A stretch of 6,942 bases of DNA from Legionellales bacterium (GCA_012103495.1 WLWR01000094.1:1-6942), one strand, 5' to 3'. Counted from the stretch's first letter, positions 1-5,673 are shown. The notes: generated from the letters alone by a model not told the origin. Program-made: numbers and translations.

Positions 1-931
1 ACAGCGGTTGCCCAGGCGATAAAGCAATGCCAATATCCCCCAGCCAGGCCAAACCATCCCGACCAAACCACTGCGCTAAACTGGCAGGCAATAAGATAAT
101 ACTGGAAGCAAAAATAGGAGGAATCACGCCAGCCATATTAATTTTCAATGGGAGGTGGCTGGATTGGGCTGCATAGATTTTACGCCCTTGCTGTCGTTGG
201 GCATAATTTACTTTGATCCGCCGTTGCGCACGTTCCATAAACACAACAAATCCAGTAACACAAACAACGACCGCAAGCAAAATCAACAGGGCAAGGCCTT
301 GCATTTGTCCCTCTCTGACTTGCTCCATAACTTGTGCCACCGCGCTGGGCATACTGGCAACAATACCAGAAAAAATGATGATGGAAATCCCATTGCCAAT
401 CCCACGCTCAGTCATTTGCTCACCCAACCACATTAAAAACATGGTACCGGTTACCAGCGTCACCGTGGCGGTAAAATAGAATATAAAGCCCGTATACAAA
501 GCAATACCATTACCAGCTAAATACAGTGACATCCCCAACGATTGGAAAATCGCCAATGCCAAGGTTAAATAGCGAGTATATTGATTGATTTTGCGTCGTC
601 CGGATTCACCTTCTTTTTTCAACTGGATCAATTTAGGCGAAACCGAAGAAAAAAGTTGGATGATAATCGAAGCAGAAATATACGGCATAATGCCAATGGC
701 AAACACCGCAAGTTGTGACAATGCACCACCTGAAAACATATTAAACAAGCCAATAATGGTGCTTTCTTGCTGGCTAAACAATTGAGCCAACCGTTCCGGA
801 TCCAAACCTGGGACAGGAACATGCGCACCAATACGATAAATGAGAATCCCCAACAAAACAAAGAAAATGCGTTGGCGCAATTCGGTTAACCCGCCTCCTC
901 GTTGAGGCAAATGAGCAGCTGCGCGTTTCAT
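1..931 (-). CDS. secY: Protein translocase subunit SecY (partial, C-terminus beyond window)
   Basis: SecY forms the protein-conducting channel of the Sec translocon in the inner membrane, working with SecE and SecG and fed by SecA or the ribosome. I translated 310 uninterrupted codons from the ATG at 931 to the window edge; E. coli SecY has about 443, so roughly 130 residues (about the last three membrane helices) are missing. Hydrophobic segments include residues 22-42, 73-93, 121-140, 147-169, 180-195, 212-232 and 266-288. Family landmarks are FNMFSGGALS (63-72), GIMPYISASIIIQL (80-93), KKEGESGRRKINQYTRY (105-121), the glycine-rich TERGIGNGISIIIF (174-187) and the cytoplasmic loop with VNYAQRQQGRK (241-251), which in homologues contacts SecA and the ribosome. 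The start lies 4 nt after the rplO stop. The nearest Shine-Dalgarno-like AAGG is rather distant (about 12 nt), so coupling to rplO translation is likely (inference). Confidence 0.97.
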   Translation of the reverse strand, partial: MKRAAAHLPQRGGGLTELRQRIFFVLLGILIYRIGAHVPVPGLDPERLAQLFSQQESTIIGLFNMFSGGALSQLAVFAIGIMPYISASIIIQLFSSVSPKLIQLKKEGESGRRKINQYTRYLTLALAIFQSLGMSLYLAGNGIALYTGFIFYFTATVTLVTGTMFLMWLGEQMTERGIGNGISIIIFSGIVASMPSAVAQVMEQVREGQMQGLALLILLAVVVCVTGFVVFMERAQRRIKVNYAQRQQGRKIYAAQSSHLPLKINMAGVIPPIFASSIILLPASLAQWFGRDGLAWLGDIGIALSPGQPL

Positions 932-935
932 GGAC

Positions 936-1367
936 TTATTCGACCTTGCCGCCGGCTGCCTCTATGGCTTGTTGAGCACCTTTGGTTACAGGAATACCAA
1001 CCACCGTGACCGATTTATCCAGAGTACCAGAAGCAAAAATCTTAACATGCAAAGTGTTTTTACGAATCAACCCAGCGGCTTTGAGTGTTTCCAAACTTAC
1101 TGTGTCGCCAGCGATGGTATTTAACTCATGCAATCGAATTTGTTCACGGCACAATTGTTTGCGCGAAGTAAAGCCGGATTTTGGTAAACGCATTTGCAAA
1201 GGCATTTGGCCACCTTCAAACCCTATGCGTACTCGACCACCAGAACGTGCTTTTTGACCTTTATGTCCTCGTCCACAAGTTTTACCTAAGCCACTGCCAA
1301 TGCCTCGACCAACTCGTTTGGCATTGCGTTTAGCACCTTCTGCTGGGGTTAAGGTATTGAGTTTCAT
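936..1367 (-). CDS. rplO: 50S ribosomal protein L15
   Basis: L15 is a late-assembling 23S rRNA-binding protein of the large subunit, with a long basic N-terminal extension buried in RNA. The product is 143 residues (E. coli 144). It opens with MKLNTLTPAEGAKR, then the glycine/arginine-rich VGRGIGSGLGKTCGRGHKGQ (18-37) and FEGGQMPLQMRLPKSGF (53-69); the C-terminal globular part ends TKGAQQAIEAAGGKVE, the L15 signature region. A Cys at residue 31 stands where E. coli has Gly. An in-frame GTG lies three codons upstream (1374-1376), but I chose the ATG at 1367: it matches the family N-terminus and has GAGGAG 8 nt before it. The start is 2 nt after the rpmD stop, and the Shine-Dalgarno lies inside the last rpmD codons. 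Confidence 0.97.
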   Translation of the reverse strand: MKLNTLTPAEGAKRNAKRVGRGIGSGLGKTCGRGHKGQKARSGGRVRIGFEGGQMPLQMRLPKSGFTSRKQLCREQIRLHELNTIAGDTVSLETLKAAGLIRKNTLHVKIFASGTLDKSVTVVGIPVTKGAQQAIEAAGGKVE

Positions 1368-1369
1368 TA

Positions 1370-1549
1370 TTAGCACTCCTCAACTTGCACGAGATAACGA
1401 ATTTGATCCACCATGCCGTTGATCGAAGCGGTATCATCTTTGACAACCGTTTGATGCATGCGACGCAGCCCTAAATGATAGGCAGTTTGGCGATGTTTAG
1501 GCAATCGGCCAATTAAGCTTTTTATCAATGTAATTTTTAACTTTGCCAT
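1370..1549 (-). CDS. rpmD: 50S ribosomal protein L30
   Basis: This small gene encodes 59 residues, exactly the E. coli L30 length. L30 is a small ferredoxin-like-fold protein on the large-subunit surface that binds 23S rRNA. Translating the minus strand from the ATG at 1549 gives MAKLKITLIKSLIGRLPKHR, then a segment with LGLRRMHQTV (residues 26-35), DDTASINGMV (38-47) and a C-terminus VQVEEC. The IGRLPKH and LGLRR(x)xxTV blocks are the L30 signature. It ends with a Cys after the usual VEE. It sits 5 nt after the rpsE stop and 2 nt before rplO, its usual place in the spc operon. Only a weak purine-rich Shine-Dalgarno (AAAGAG over the rpsE stop) is visible, so coupling to rpsE translation is likely (inference). 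Confidence 0.96.
   Translation of the reverse strand: MAKLKITLIKSLIGRLPKHRQTAYHLGLRRMHQTVVKDDTASINGMVDQIRYLVQVEEC
1376..1381 (-). promoter_or_regulatory. Ribosome binding site of rplO inside rpmD
   Basis: The minus strand reads GAGGAG here, 8 nt before the rplO ATG. These six bases are also the two glutamate codons near the end of rpmD (VEEC). The site decides the ATG at 1367 over the in-frame GTG at 1376, which overlaps the site and could not use it. Confidence 0.75.
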
Positions 1550-1554
1550 GACTG

Positions 1555-2061
1555 TTACTCTTTAATCTCTTCGATGGATTTGCCACGTTTTGCGGCAACG
1601 AAATCGGGAGTTGCTGTGTTGAGTAATCCATTGATGGTTGCTCGAACCACATTGCGAGGATTGGTAGACCCAATTTGTTTCGCAACAATGTTCTTAACAC
1701 CCAATACTTCAAACACCGCCCGCATCGCGCCTCCGGCAATGATTCCAGTTCCTTCGCTGGCAGGTCGCATAATCACCCGCGACGAACAATAGATAGATTT
1801 AATTGGATAAAAAATAGTATCCCCTTTGAGTTCGATGCGAACCATACCTTTACGTGCCTGTTCCATTGCTTTTTGAATGGCGACCGGCACCTCTCTAGCT
1901 TTGCCGCAACCCACACCGATACGACCAGCGCCATCACCGACCACAACCAATGCGGTAAAACCAAATTGACGTCCGCCTTTTACGACTTTAGCGACCCGAT
2001 TAACGGCGACTAATTTGTCCATCAATCCTTCGTTATGTGAAGATTCGTCTAATGCTGCCAT
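1555..2061 (-). CDS. rpsE: 30S ribosomal protein S5
   Basis: S5 lies at the 30S mRNA entrance, takes part in decoding fidelity and, with S3 and S4, in mRNA unwinding. The product is 168 residues (E. coli 167). The double-stranded-RNA-binding-like N-domain spans about residues 14-80, with KLVAVNRVAKVVKGGRQFGF (16-35); changes in this loop cause spectinomycin resistance in E. coli, and no such change is evident here. The C-domain has RPASEGTGIIAGGAMRAVFE (99-118), GSTNPRNVVRATINGL (131-146) and VAAKRGKSIEEI. Residue 52 is Cys in GVGCGKAREVP, where E. coli has Tyr. The ATG at 2061 follows the rplR stop by 32 nt, one of the longest gaps inside the operon; the visible ribosome binding site (AAGAGA) is weak. 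Confidence 0.97.
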   Translation of the reverse strand: MAALDESSHNEGLMDKLVAVNRVAKVVKGGRQFGFTALVVVGDGAGRIGVGCGKAREVPVAIQKAMEQARKGMVRIELKGDTIFYPIKSIYCSSRVIMRPASEGTGIIAGGAMRAVFEVLGVKNIVAKQIGSTNPRNVVRATINGLLNTATPDFVAAKRGKSIEEIKE

Positions 2062-2093
2062 ACTATTCTCTTACTCAAGTTTACCTTGTGTTA

Positions 2094-2438
2094 TTAAAAT
2101 GCTAAGCCACCTTCACGCGCCGCTTGGGCAAACGCTTTGACTCGGCCATGATATTTAAATCCGGATCGATCAAAGGCAACTTCTTCAATGCCTTTTTCCT
2201 TTGCGCGCTGAGCCATTGCTTTACCCATTTGCGTCGCTTGGGCTGTTTTATCACCGGTCAACTGATCACGCAGTGCTTTTTCCAAGGTGGACACACTGAC
2301 CAATGTTTTACCAGTTTGATCATCAATAATTTGCGCATAGATATTACGTGAAGATCGATGCACTGAAAGTCGTAATCGCTCTTTGATTCGCAAACGACCT
2401 CGTTTGGCGCGTTTTAATCTTGCCGCTAATTTATTCAT
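2094..2438 (-). CDS. rplR: 50S ribosomal protein L18
   Basis: L18 binds 5S rRNA and, with L5, anchors it in the central protuberance of the 50S subunit. The product is 114 residues (E. coli 117). The basic N-terminus MNKLAARLKRAKRGRLRIKE is followed by RLSVHRSSRNIYAQIIDD (residues 23-40), TLVSVSTLEK, and a C-terminus with FDRSGFKYHGRVKAFAQAAREGGL, the standard L18 signature. Two adjacent starts exist: GTG at 2441 and ATG at 2438. I chose the ATG because AAGG (2446-2449) then lies 7 nt upstream, against 4 nt for the GTG, and because MNK fits the family start. It follows the rplF stop by 10 nt and precedes rpsE. Confidence 0.96.
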   Translation of the reverse strand: MNKLAARLKRAKRGRLRIKERLRLSVHRSSRNIYAQIIDDQTGKTLVSVSTLEKALRDQLTGDKTAQATQMGKAMAQRAKEKGIEEVAFDRSGFKYHGRVKAFAQAAREGGLAF

Positions 2439-2448
2439 CACTCAACCT

Positions 2449-3009
2449 TTATTTCTTCTTGGCTTCTTTACGAAGAATATGTTCACCCACATAATGAATG
2501 CCTTTTCCTTTGTAAGGTTCAGGTGGACGATATGCTCGAATTTCTGCCGCGGTTTGTCCCAATAATTGTTTGTCATTGGCCCTCAATACAATCGTGGTAT
2601 TGTTCGGGGTTTCCGCTGTCACACCTTCAGGTAAGGTGTAATTCACCGGGTGGGAGAAACCCAACGCCAAGTTAACGATATTGTCTTTGACTTGTGCCCG
2701 ATATCCGACACCCACTAGAGCCAATTGTCGCTCAAATCCTTGACTGACACCGGTCACTAAATTATTTGCTAATGCACGCATGGTACCTGACAACGCGATT
2801 GCTGTTTTTGAACCATCTTTGGCTTTGAAGGTTAAAATCGGAAGACCCGTGCCACTTTCACCATCATCGGTTTGCTGCTGTACCCTAACTTGTTGATGCA
2901 CATCCAGTGTTAGACTGCCTTTAGGACCTTTCACCATCAATTGTTGTCCGGTGAGGGTGCATTCAACCCCTTTGGGAATAGGCACTGGTTTTTTTGCAAT
3001 TCTTGACAT
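2449..3009 (-). CDS. rplF: 50S ribosomal protein L6
   Basis: L6 sits near the factor-binding (GTPase-associated) region of the 50S subunit, close to the sarcin-ricin loop. The product is 186 residues, nine more than E. coli. It starts MSRIAKKPVPIPKGVE and consists of two similar beta-rich domains; domain 2 contains LVGVGYRAQV (97-106), LALGFSHPV (113-121) and the RAYRPPEPYKGKGIHYVGE signature (158-176), ending in EAKKK. The extra length comes from an insertion near residues 45-57 (QQTDDGESGTGLP), in the beta-hairpin region of domain 1. The ATG at 3009 has AGAGG 6 nt upstream and lies 15 nt after the rpsH stop. Confidence 0.97.
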   Translation of the reverse strand: MSRIAKKPVPIPKGVECTLTGQQLMVKGPKGSLTLDVHQQVRVQQQTDDGESGTGLPILTFKAKDGSKTAIALSGTMRALANNLVTGVSQGFERQLALVGVGYRAQVKDNIVNLALGFSHPVNYTLPEGVTAETPNNTTIVLRANDKQLLGQTAAEIRAYRPPEPYKGKGIHYVGEHILRKEAKKK

Positions 3010-3024
3010 GTTCAGCCTCTCCCA

Positions 3025-3414
3025 TTAAGCCACTTCACAAATTATCTCTCCGCCTATTTTTTGGCGACGAGCTAATTTGTTGGTCATAATTCCCCGCGAA
3101 GTAGAAATAATGGCAATGCCAAAACCACTCACCCGCGGTAAGTCAGTTGAAGGTTTATAAATTCGCAATCCCGGGCGACTGACACGCGTAAGCCGTGAAA
3201 TAACTGGCTGCCCTTGATAATATTTCAAGGTAACTATAATTTCAGGTTTATCGGTCTGTGTAACTTCAAAGTCACTCAGATAACCTTCTTCTTTTAATAC
3301 TTGCACAATCGCCTGCTTGATCTTCGATTTGGCAAATGTGACTTTTGGTTTGCCAACTCGCTGAGCATTGCGAATGCGGGTCAGCATATCCGCGATGGGA
3401 TCTTGCATACTCAT
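3025..3414 (-). CDS. rpsH: 30S ribosomal protein S8
   Basis: S8 is a primary 16S rRNA-binding protein of the 30S central domain. In E. coli it is also the translational repressor of the spc operon, binding mRNA at the start of rplE. The product is 129 residues (E. coli 130). It begins MSMQDPIADMLTRIRNAQ and includes LKEEGYLSDFEV (40-51), ISRLTRVSRPGLRIY and the C-terminal signature GFGIAIISTSRGIMTNKLAR followed by GGEIICEVA. There are ATG codons at positions 1 and 3; the first (3414) matches the family start and has AAAGGG about 10 nt upstream. It follows the rpsN stop by 31 nt. Self-repression as in E. coli is plausible from context, but I could not identify the mRNA target here. Confidence 0.97.
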   Translation of the reverse strand: MSMQDPIADMLTRIRNAQRVGKPKVTFAKSKIKQAIVQVLKEEGYLSDFEVTQTDKPEIIVTLKYYQGQPVISRLTRVSRPGLRIYKPSTDLPRVSGFGIAIISTSRGIMTNKLARRQKIGGEIICEVA

Positions 3415-3445
3415 AACGTCATTACCCTTTCAATTAACCTATTTA

Positions 3446-3751
3446 TCACCAGCTGGACTTGCGGCCACCAGCCACTTCGCCATTCATTAGGTGTTTACGT
3501 AAGCAAATTCGGCATAAACCAAATTTACGATAAACTGCTTTGGGTCTCCCACACGAGGAGCAGCGTCGAGTATAGCGAACAACACTGGAAGCTCTAGGCA
3601 GTTTTTGTAATTTCATTTGCGCTTGCATGCGCTCATCGTAATCTAATGACACATCACCGACAATTGCTTTTAATTCTGCTCGTTGTTTACGATAATGTTC
3701 AACTAATTTTTTACGCTTATTTTCACGTGCAATCATTGATTTTTTTGCCAC
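3446..3751 (-). CDS. rpsN: 30S ribosomal protein S14, long form with four-cysteine zinc motif
   Basis: S14 binds 16S rRNA in the 30S head, near the decoding region. The product is 101 residues, the long type seen in E. coli, beginning MAKKSMIARENKRKKL and ending GGRKSSW. Unlike E. coli S14 it keeps cysteines at 64, 67, 80 and 83 (CSSC, 12 residues, CRIC), the spacing of the short zinc-binding S14 of Bacillus and Thermus, so it should bind one zinc ion (inference from family knowledge). The start codon is GTG at 3749-3751: the family N-terminus begins exactly there, AAGAGGA lies 6 nt upstream, and the next ATG (codon 6) would remove conserved residues. It lies 16 nt after the rplE stop and before rpsH, its normal place in the spc operon. 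Confidence 0.96.
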   Translation of the reverse strand: MAKKSMIARENKRKKLVEHYRKQRAELKAIVGDVSLDYDERMQAQMKLQKLPRASSVVRYTRRCSSCGRPKAVYRKFGLCRICLRKHLMNGEVAGGRKSSW

Positions 3752-3757
3752 AACTTA

Positions 3758-3764
3758 TCCTCTT
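3758..3764 (-). promoter_or_regulatory. Ribosome binding site deciding the GTG start of rpsN
   Basis: The minus strand reads AAGAGGA, ending 6 nt before the GTG at 3751. It is a good match to the anti-Shine-Dalgarno complement. Its spacing suits the GTG and is too far (about 21 nt) from the first in-frame ATG. Confidence 0.75.
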
Positions 3765-3767
3765 CTA

Positions 3768-4328
3768 TCAATCTTTTGTATTGGCATCACGCCCTTTGAA
3801 TGGGAAATCAAACCCGGCGAGCAATACTCGACCTTCTTCATTGGTTTGCGCCGTTGTGCTAATTGCAATATCCATACCACGCAATTTATCAATCTTGTCA
3901 TAGTCAATTTCTGGAAACACAATTTGTTCACTCAACCCCATATTGTAATTGCCACGGCCATCAAAAGCTTTGGGGGAAAATCCACGAAAGTCTCGGATCC
4001 GAGGAATGGCAATGGTGATCAATCGATCTAAAAACTCATACATTCGTGCCCCGCGCAGCGTTACTTTACAGCCAATTGGCCATCCTTCACGAATTTTAAA
4101 TCCAGCAACGGATTTACGTGCTCGGGTCGTAACCGGACGTTGACCGGTGATTCGAGCTAAATCATCCAGCGCGTGGGTCAGAATTTTTTTATCACTGGCT
4201 GCTTCACCAACCCCCATATTGACCGTTATTTTAGTCAGCTTGGGCGCTTGCATCACAGATTGATACCCAAATTGTTTCATCAATTTTGGGAGGACCTCTG
4301 TTTGATAAAATTGTTTCAATCGTGCCAT
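3768..4328 (-). CDS. rplE: 50S ribosomal protein L5
   Basis: L5 binds 5S rRNA in the central protuberance and contacts P-site tRNA and the 30S head. The product is 186 residues (E. coli 179). Landmarks are KLTKITVNMGVGEA (30-43), GQRPVTTRARKSVAGFKIRE (62-81), GCKVTLRGARMYEFLDRL (86-103), IPRIRDFRGFSPKAFDGRGN (109-128) with YNMGLSEQIVFPEIDYDK, and the C-terminal LLAGFDFPF. About seven extra residues (RDANTKD) follow the usual end. The ATG at 4328 has AAAGGTT just upstream, overlapping the rplX stop, and the intergenic gap is 11 nt. In E. coli the S8 repressor target lies at this junction. Confidence 0.98.
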   Translation of the reverse strand: MARLKQFYQTEVLPKLMKQFGYQSVMQAPKLTKITVNMGVGEAASDKKILTHALDDLARITGQRPVTTRARKSVAGFKIREGWPIGCKVTLRGARMYEFLDRLITIAIPRIRDFRGFSPKAFDGRGNYNMGLSEQIVFPEIDYDKIDKLRGMDIAISTTAQTNEEGRVLLAGFDFPFKGRDANTKD

Positions 4329-4339
4329 GTTGTTAACCT

Positions 4340-4663
4340 TTATACATCAACCAATTCGCCGCTACGTTTGAAGTAGCGAACTTTTTTACCATCTTCCAAC
4401 AGCTTGAAACCCACTCGCGATGCTTGATTGCTGGTGGGGTCAATCAATGCCAATTTAGAAATATGAATGGGAGCTTCTTTTTCAATGATGCCGCCAGGTT
4501 GTTCTTGCTGTGGATTTGGTTTGGTATGTTTTTTAACCAGATTGATCCCTTCGACATAAGCGCGTTGTCCATCATCGACAATTCGCAACACCGCCCCCTG
4601 ACGACCTTTGTCTTTTCCAGCAATCACAATCACTTGATCATTTTTGCGAATCTTTGCTGCCAT
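4340..4663 (-). CDS. rplX: 50S ribosomal protein L24
   Basis: L24 is an assembly-initiator protein that binds the 5' end of 23S rRNA and lies near the peptide exit. The product is 107 residues (E. coli 104). The N-terminal KOW motif is clear: KNDQVIVIAGKDKGRQGAVL (residues 6-25). It is followed by GINLVKKHTKPNPQQEQPGG (40-59), the motif IIEKEAPIHISKLALIDP and a C-terminus with VGFKLLEDGKKVRYFKRSGE. An in-frame TTG three codons upstream (4672) could extend the frame, but it touches the likely Shine-Dalgarno (AAGG, 4673-4676). MAAKIRKND at the ATG matches the family. The gene follows rplN by 21 nt. Confidence 0.97.
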   Translation of the reverse strand: MAAKIRKNDQVIVIAGKDKGRQGAVLRIVDDGQRAYVEGINLVKKHTKPNPQQEQPGGIIEKEAPIHISKLALIDPTSNQASRVGFKLLEDGKKVRYFKRSGELVDV

Positions 4664-4684
4664 AATTTTCAACCTTACAATGAA

Positions 4685-5053
4685 TTACAGTACTTCAGGC
4701 GCTAATGAAATAATTTTCATAAATTTCAATTCACGTAGCTCACGTGTTACTGGACCAAAAATCCGGGTCCCAACTGGTTCCAGTTGATTGTTCAATAACA
4801 CCACGGCATTACCATCAAAGCGGATGGCTGAACCATCATTACGTCGCACGCCTTTTGCTGTTCGTACCACCACCGCATTCATCACATCGCCTTTTTTTAC
4901 CCGGCTACGTGGGATTGCTTCTTTGATACTAACTTTGATCACATCACCAATACCTGCATAACGACGATGCGAACCGCGTAATACTTTAATACACATTACT
5001 TTACGAGCGCCGCTGTTATCCGCAACTTGGAGCACCGATTGCATTTGTATCAT
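4685..5053 (-). CDS. rplN: 50S ribosomal protein L14
   Basis: L14 lies at the subunit interface, forms bridge contacts with 16S rRNA and binds 23S rRNA; it is the first gene of the spc operon. The product is 122 residues (E. coli 123). It begins MIQMQSVLQVADNSGARKVM and includes CIKVLRGSHRRYAGIGDVIK (21-40), KEAIPRSRVKKGDVMNAVVV, the GVRRNDGSAIRFDGNAVVLLN block and GTRIFGPVTREL with the end FMKIISLAPEVL. Arg26 replaces the usual second Gly of VLGGSHRRY. A TTG-started extension to 5074 is possible but unlikely: the ATG at 5053 gives the family N-terminus and has GGAG 6 nt upstream. Confidence 0.97.
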   Translation of the reverse strand: MIQMQSVLQVADNSGARKVMCIKVLRGSHRRYAGIGDVIKVSIKEAIPRSRVKKGDVMNAVVVRTAKGVRRNDGSAIRFDGNAVVLLNNQLEPVGTRIFGPVTRELRELKFMKIISLAPEVL

Positions 5054-5059
5054 TTTATT

Positions 5060-5063
5060 CTCC
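5060..5063 (-). promoter_or_regulatory. Ribosome binding site of rplN
   Basis: The minus strand reads GGAG (within TTGGAGAA), 6 nt before the ATG at 5053. It settles this start against the in-frame TTG at 5074. Confidence 0.75.
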
Positions 5064-5079
5064 AAAACTCTCAACTTCT

Positions 5080-5120
5080 CGCGACTACAACGCGGAGGGA
5101 CATTTCCCCATCTAAGAGCA
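5080..5120 (-). promoter_or_regulatory. Candidate nut-like leader element: boxA-like motif plus two small hairpins
   Basis: In the rplN leader the minus strand reads TGCTCTTAGA (5120-5111). Its GCTCTTA core equals the core of the lambda boxA sequence and resembles rrn boxA. Directly after it come two short inverted repeats: GGGGA/TCCCT with loop AATG (5109-5096, one G-U pair) and CGCG/CGCG with a 7-nt loop (5094-5080). The order boxA then hairpin recalls lambda nut sites and rrn leaders, where NusB and S10 (NusE) bind boxA. Neither hairpin has a T-tract, so these are not intrinsic terminators. The stems are short and could be chance; function is inference. Confidence 0.3.
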
Positions 5121-5187
5121 TGTTATCGTTAAGGGTATTCTTTCTTGTTGCGCTGATTTGAACCAAAGCACCCAAAAAAGTTCGCGG

Positions 5188-5216
5188 ATTATATCAACTA
5201 ATCCACACCAATGCAT
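5188..5216 (-). promoter_or_regulatory. Candidate sigma-70 promoter for the spc operon (extended -10)
   Basis: The minus strand has a perfect -10 hexamer TATAAT (5193-5188) preceded by TG one base away (TGATATAAT, an extended -10). The -35 position at 17-bp spacing is ATGCAT (5216-5211), a poor match, as is tolerated with an extended -10. An A/T-rich run (AAAATTAATTA, 5227-5217) just upstream could act as an UP element. The expected start point is near 5182, giving a leader of about 130 nt before rplN. The site falls in the rpsQ-rplN gap, where the E. coli spc promoter also lies. Confidence 0.6.
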
Positions 5217-5219
5217 TAA

Positions 5220-5477
5220 TTAATTTTCAGTAATCACTTCAACCAATTCCCATACTTTCAACTTAGAGTGAGGGCGTGACTCTTTAATTCGAACTTTGTC
5301 GCCCAGCTTGGCAACGTTGTCGACATCGTGTACATGGCGCTTGCGTGTTTGACGTTTGAATTTCCCATATAAGGGATCTTTGATTCGTCGTTCAATGGCA
5401 ACCACAATGGTTTTATCATTTTTATCACTAACCACAACACCCGTTGCAATTCGAGGTTGCTTATTTAATTCACTCAT
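5220..5477 (-). CDS. rpsQ: 30S ribosomal protein S17
   Basis: S17 is a primary 16S rRNA-binding protein of the 30S body with an OB-type beta-barrel. The product is 85 residues (E. coli 84). After a short variable start (MSELNKQPRIATG) come VVSDKNDKTIVVAIERRIKD (15-34), PLYGKFKRQTRKRHVHD (35-51) and GDKVRIKESRPHSKLKVWEL (59-78). The VxSDKxxKTIVVxxER and GDxVxIxExRPxSKxKxW blocks are diagnostic. The ATG overlaps the rpmC stop by 4 nt (ATGA), and AGGTGAG inside rpmC serves as Shine-Dalgarno 5 nt upstream. It is the last gene of the S10-type operon; no intrinsic terminator is visible after it, so read-through into the spc operon is likely (inference). Confidence 0.97.
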   Translation of the reverse strand: MSELNKQPRIATGVVVSDKNDKTIVVAIERRIKDPLYGKFKRQTRKRHVHDVDNVAKLGDKVRIKESRPHSKLKVWELVEVITEN

Positions 5478-5671
5478 GCTTGCTCACCTGCTCTTTCATG
5501 AAGTACAGTCTTGATTCGTGCAATGTCACGTCGAACTTTTTTAAACAAATGATTGCGAGGCGATTGCCCAGCACCGCGCTGCATACGCAGATTAAATTGC
5601 TCTTTAAATAGAGAATTCAATTCTGTAGTTAACTCGTTTACCGTCATTTGTCGCAAGTCTTTGGCTAACAT
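5474..5671 (-). CDS. rpmC: 50S ribosomal protein L29
   Basis: L29 is a small two-helix protein near the peptide exit tunnel, next to L23, where signal recognition particle and trigger factor dock in homologues. The product is 65 residues (E. coli 63). The sequence MLAKDLRQMTVNELTTELNS leads into LFKEQFNLRMQRGAGQ (21-36) and LFKKVRRDIARIKTVLHER (42-60); the KEQFNLRMQ and VRRDIARIKT blocks are the L29 signature. It starts 2 nt after the rplP stop, with AAGGTGG from the end of rplP 7 nt upstream of the ATG. Its stop overlaps the rpsQ start by 4 nt. Confidence 0.97.
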   Translation of the reverse strand: MLAKDLRQMTVNELTTELNSLFKEQFNLRMQRGAGQSPRNHLFKKVRRDIARIKTVLHERAGEQA

Positions 5672-5673
5672 GA

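Noticed and set aside
155..479. Two overlapping plus-strand open frames of about 90 codons
   Set aside because: They lie opposite the intact, strongly conserved secY frame, resemble no family I know, and are antisense shadows.
3646..4143. Several plus-strand open frames opposite rpsN and rplE
   Set aside because: They are antisense to conserved ribosomal-protein genes, mutually overlapping and without recognisable motifs.
4310..4345. S8 repressor binding site at the rplX-rplE junction, as in E. coli
   Set aside because: Only a 4-bp GTTG/CAAC pairing with a large loop around the rplE ribosome binding site is visible; the known S8-site internal loop could not be recognised, so no site is called.
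5054..5074. N-terminal extension of L14 from a TTG start
   Set aside because: The seven extra residues are absent from the family and the extension would run through the GGAG ribosome binding site.
5054..5219. Intrinsic terminator after rpsQ
   Set aside because: No GC-rich stem followed by a T-run on the minus strand; the TTTTTT at 5174-5179 follows only an unpaired GAAC, and the two leader hairpins lack T-tracts.
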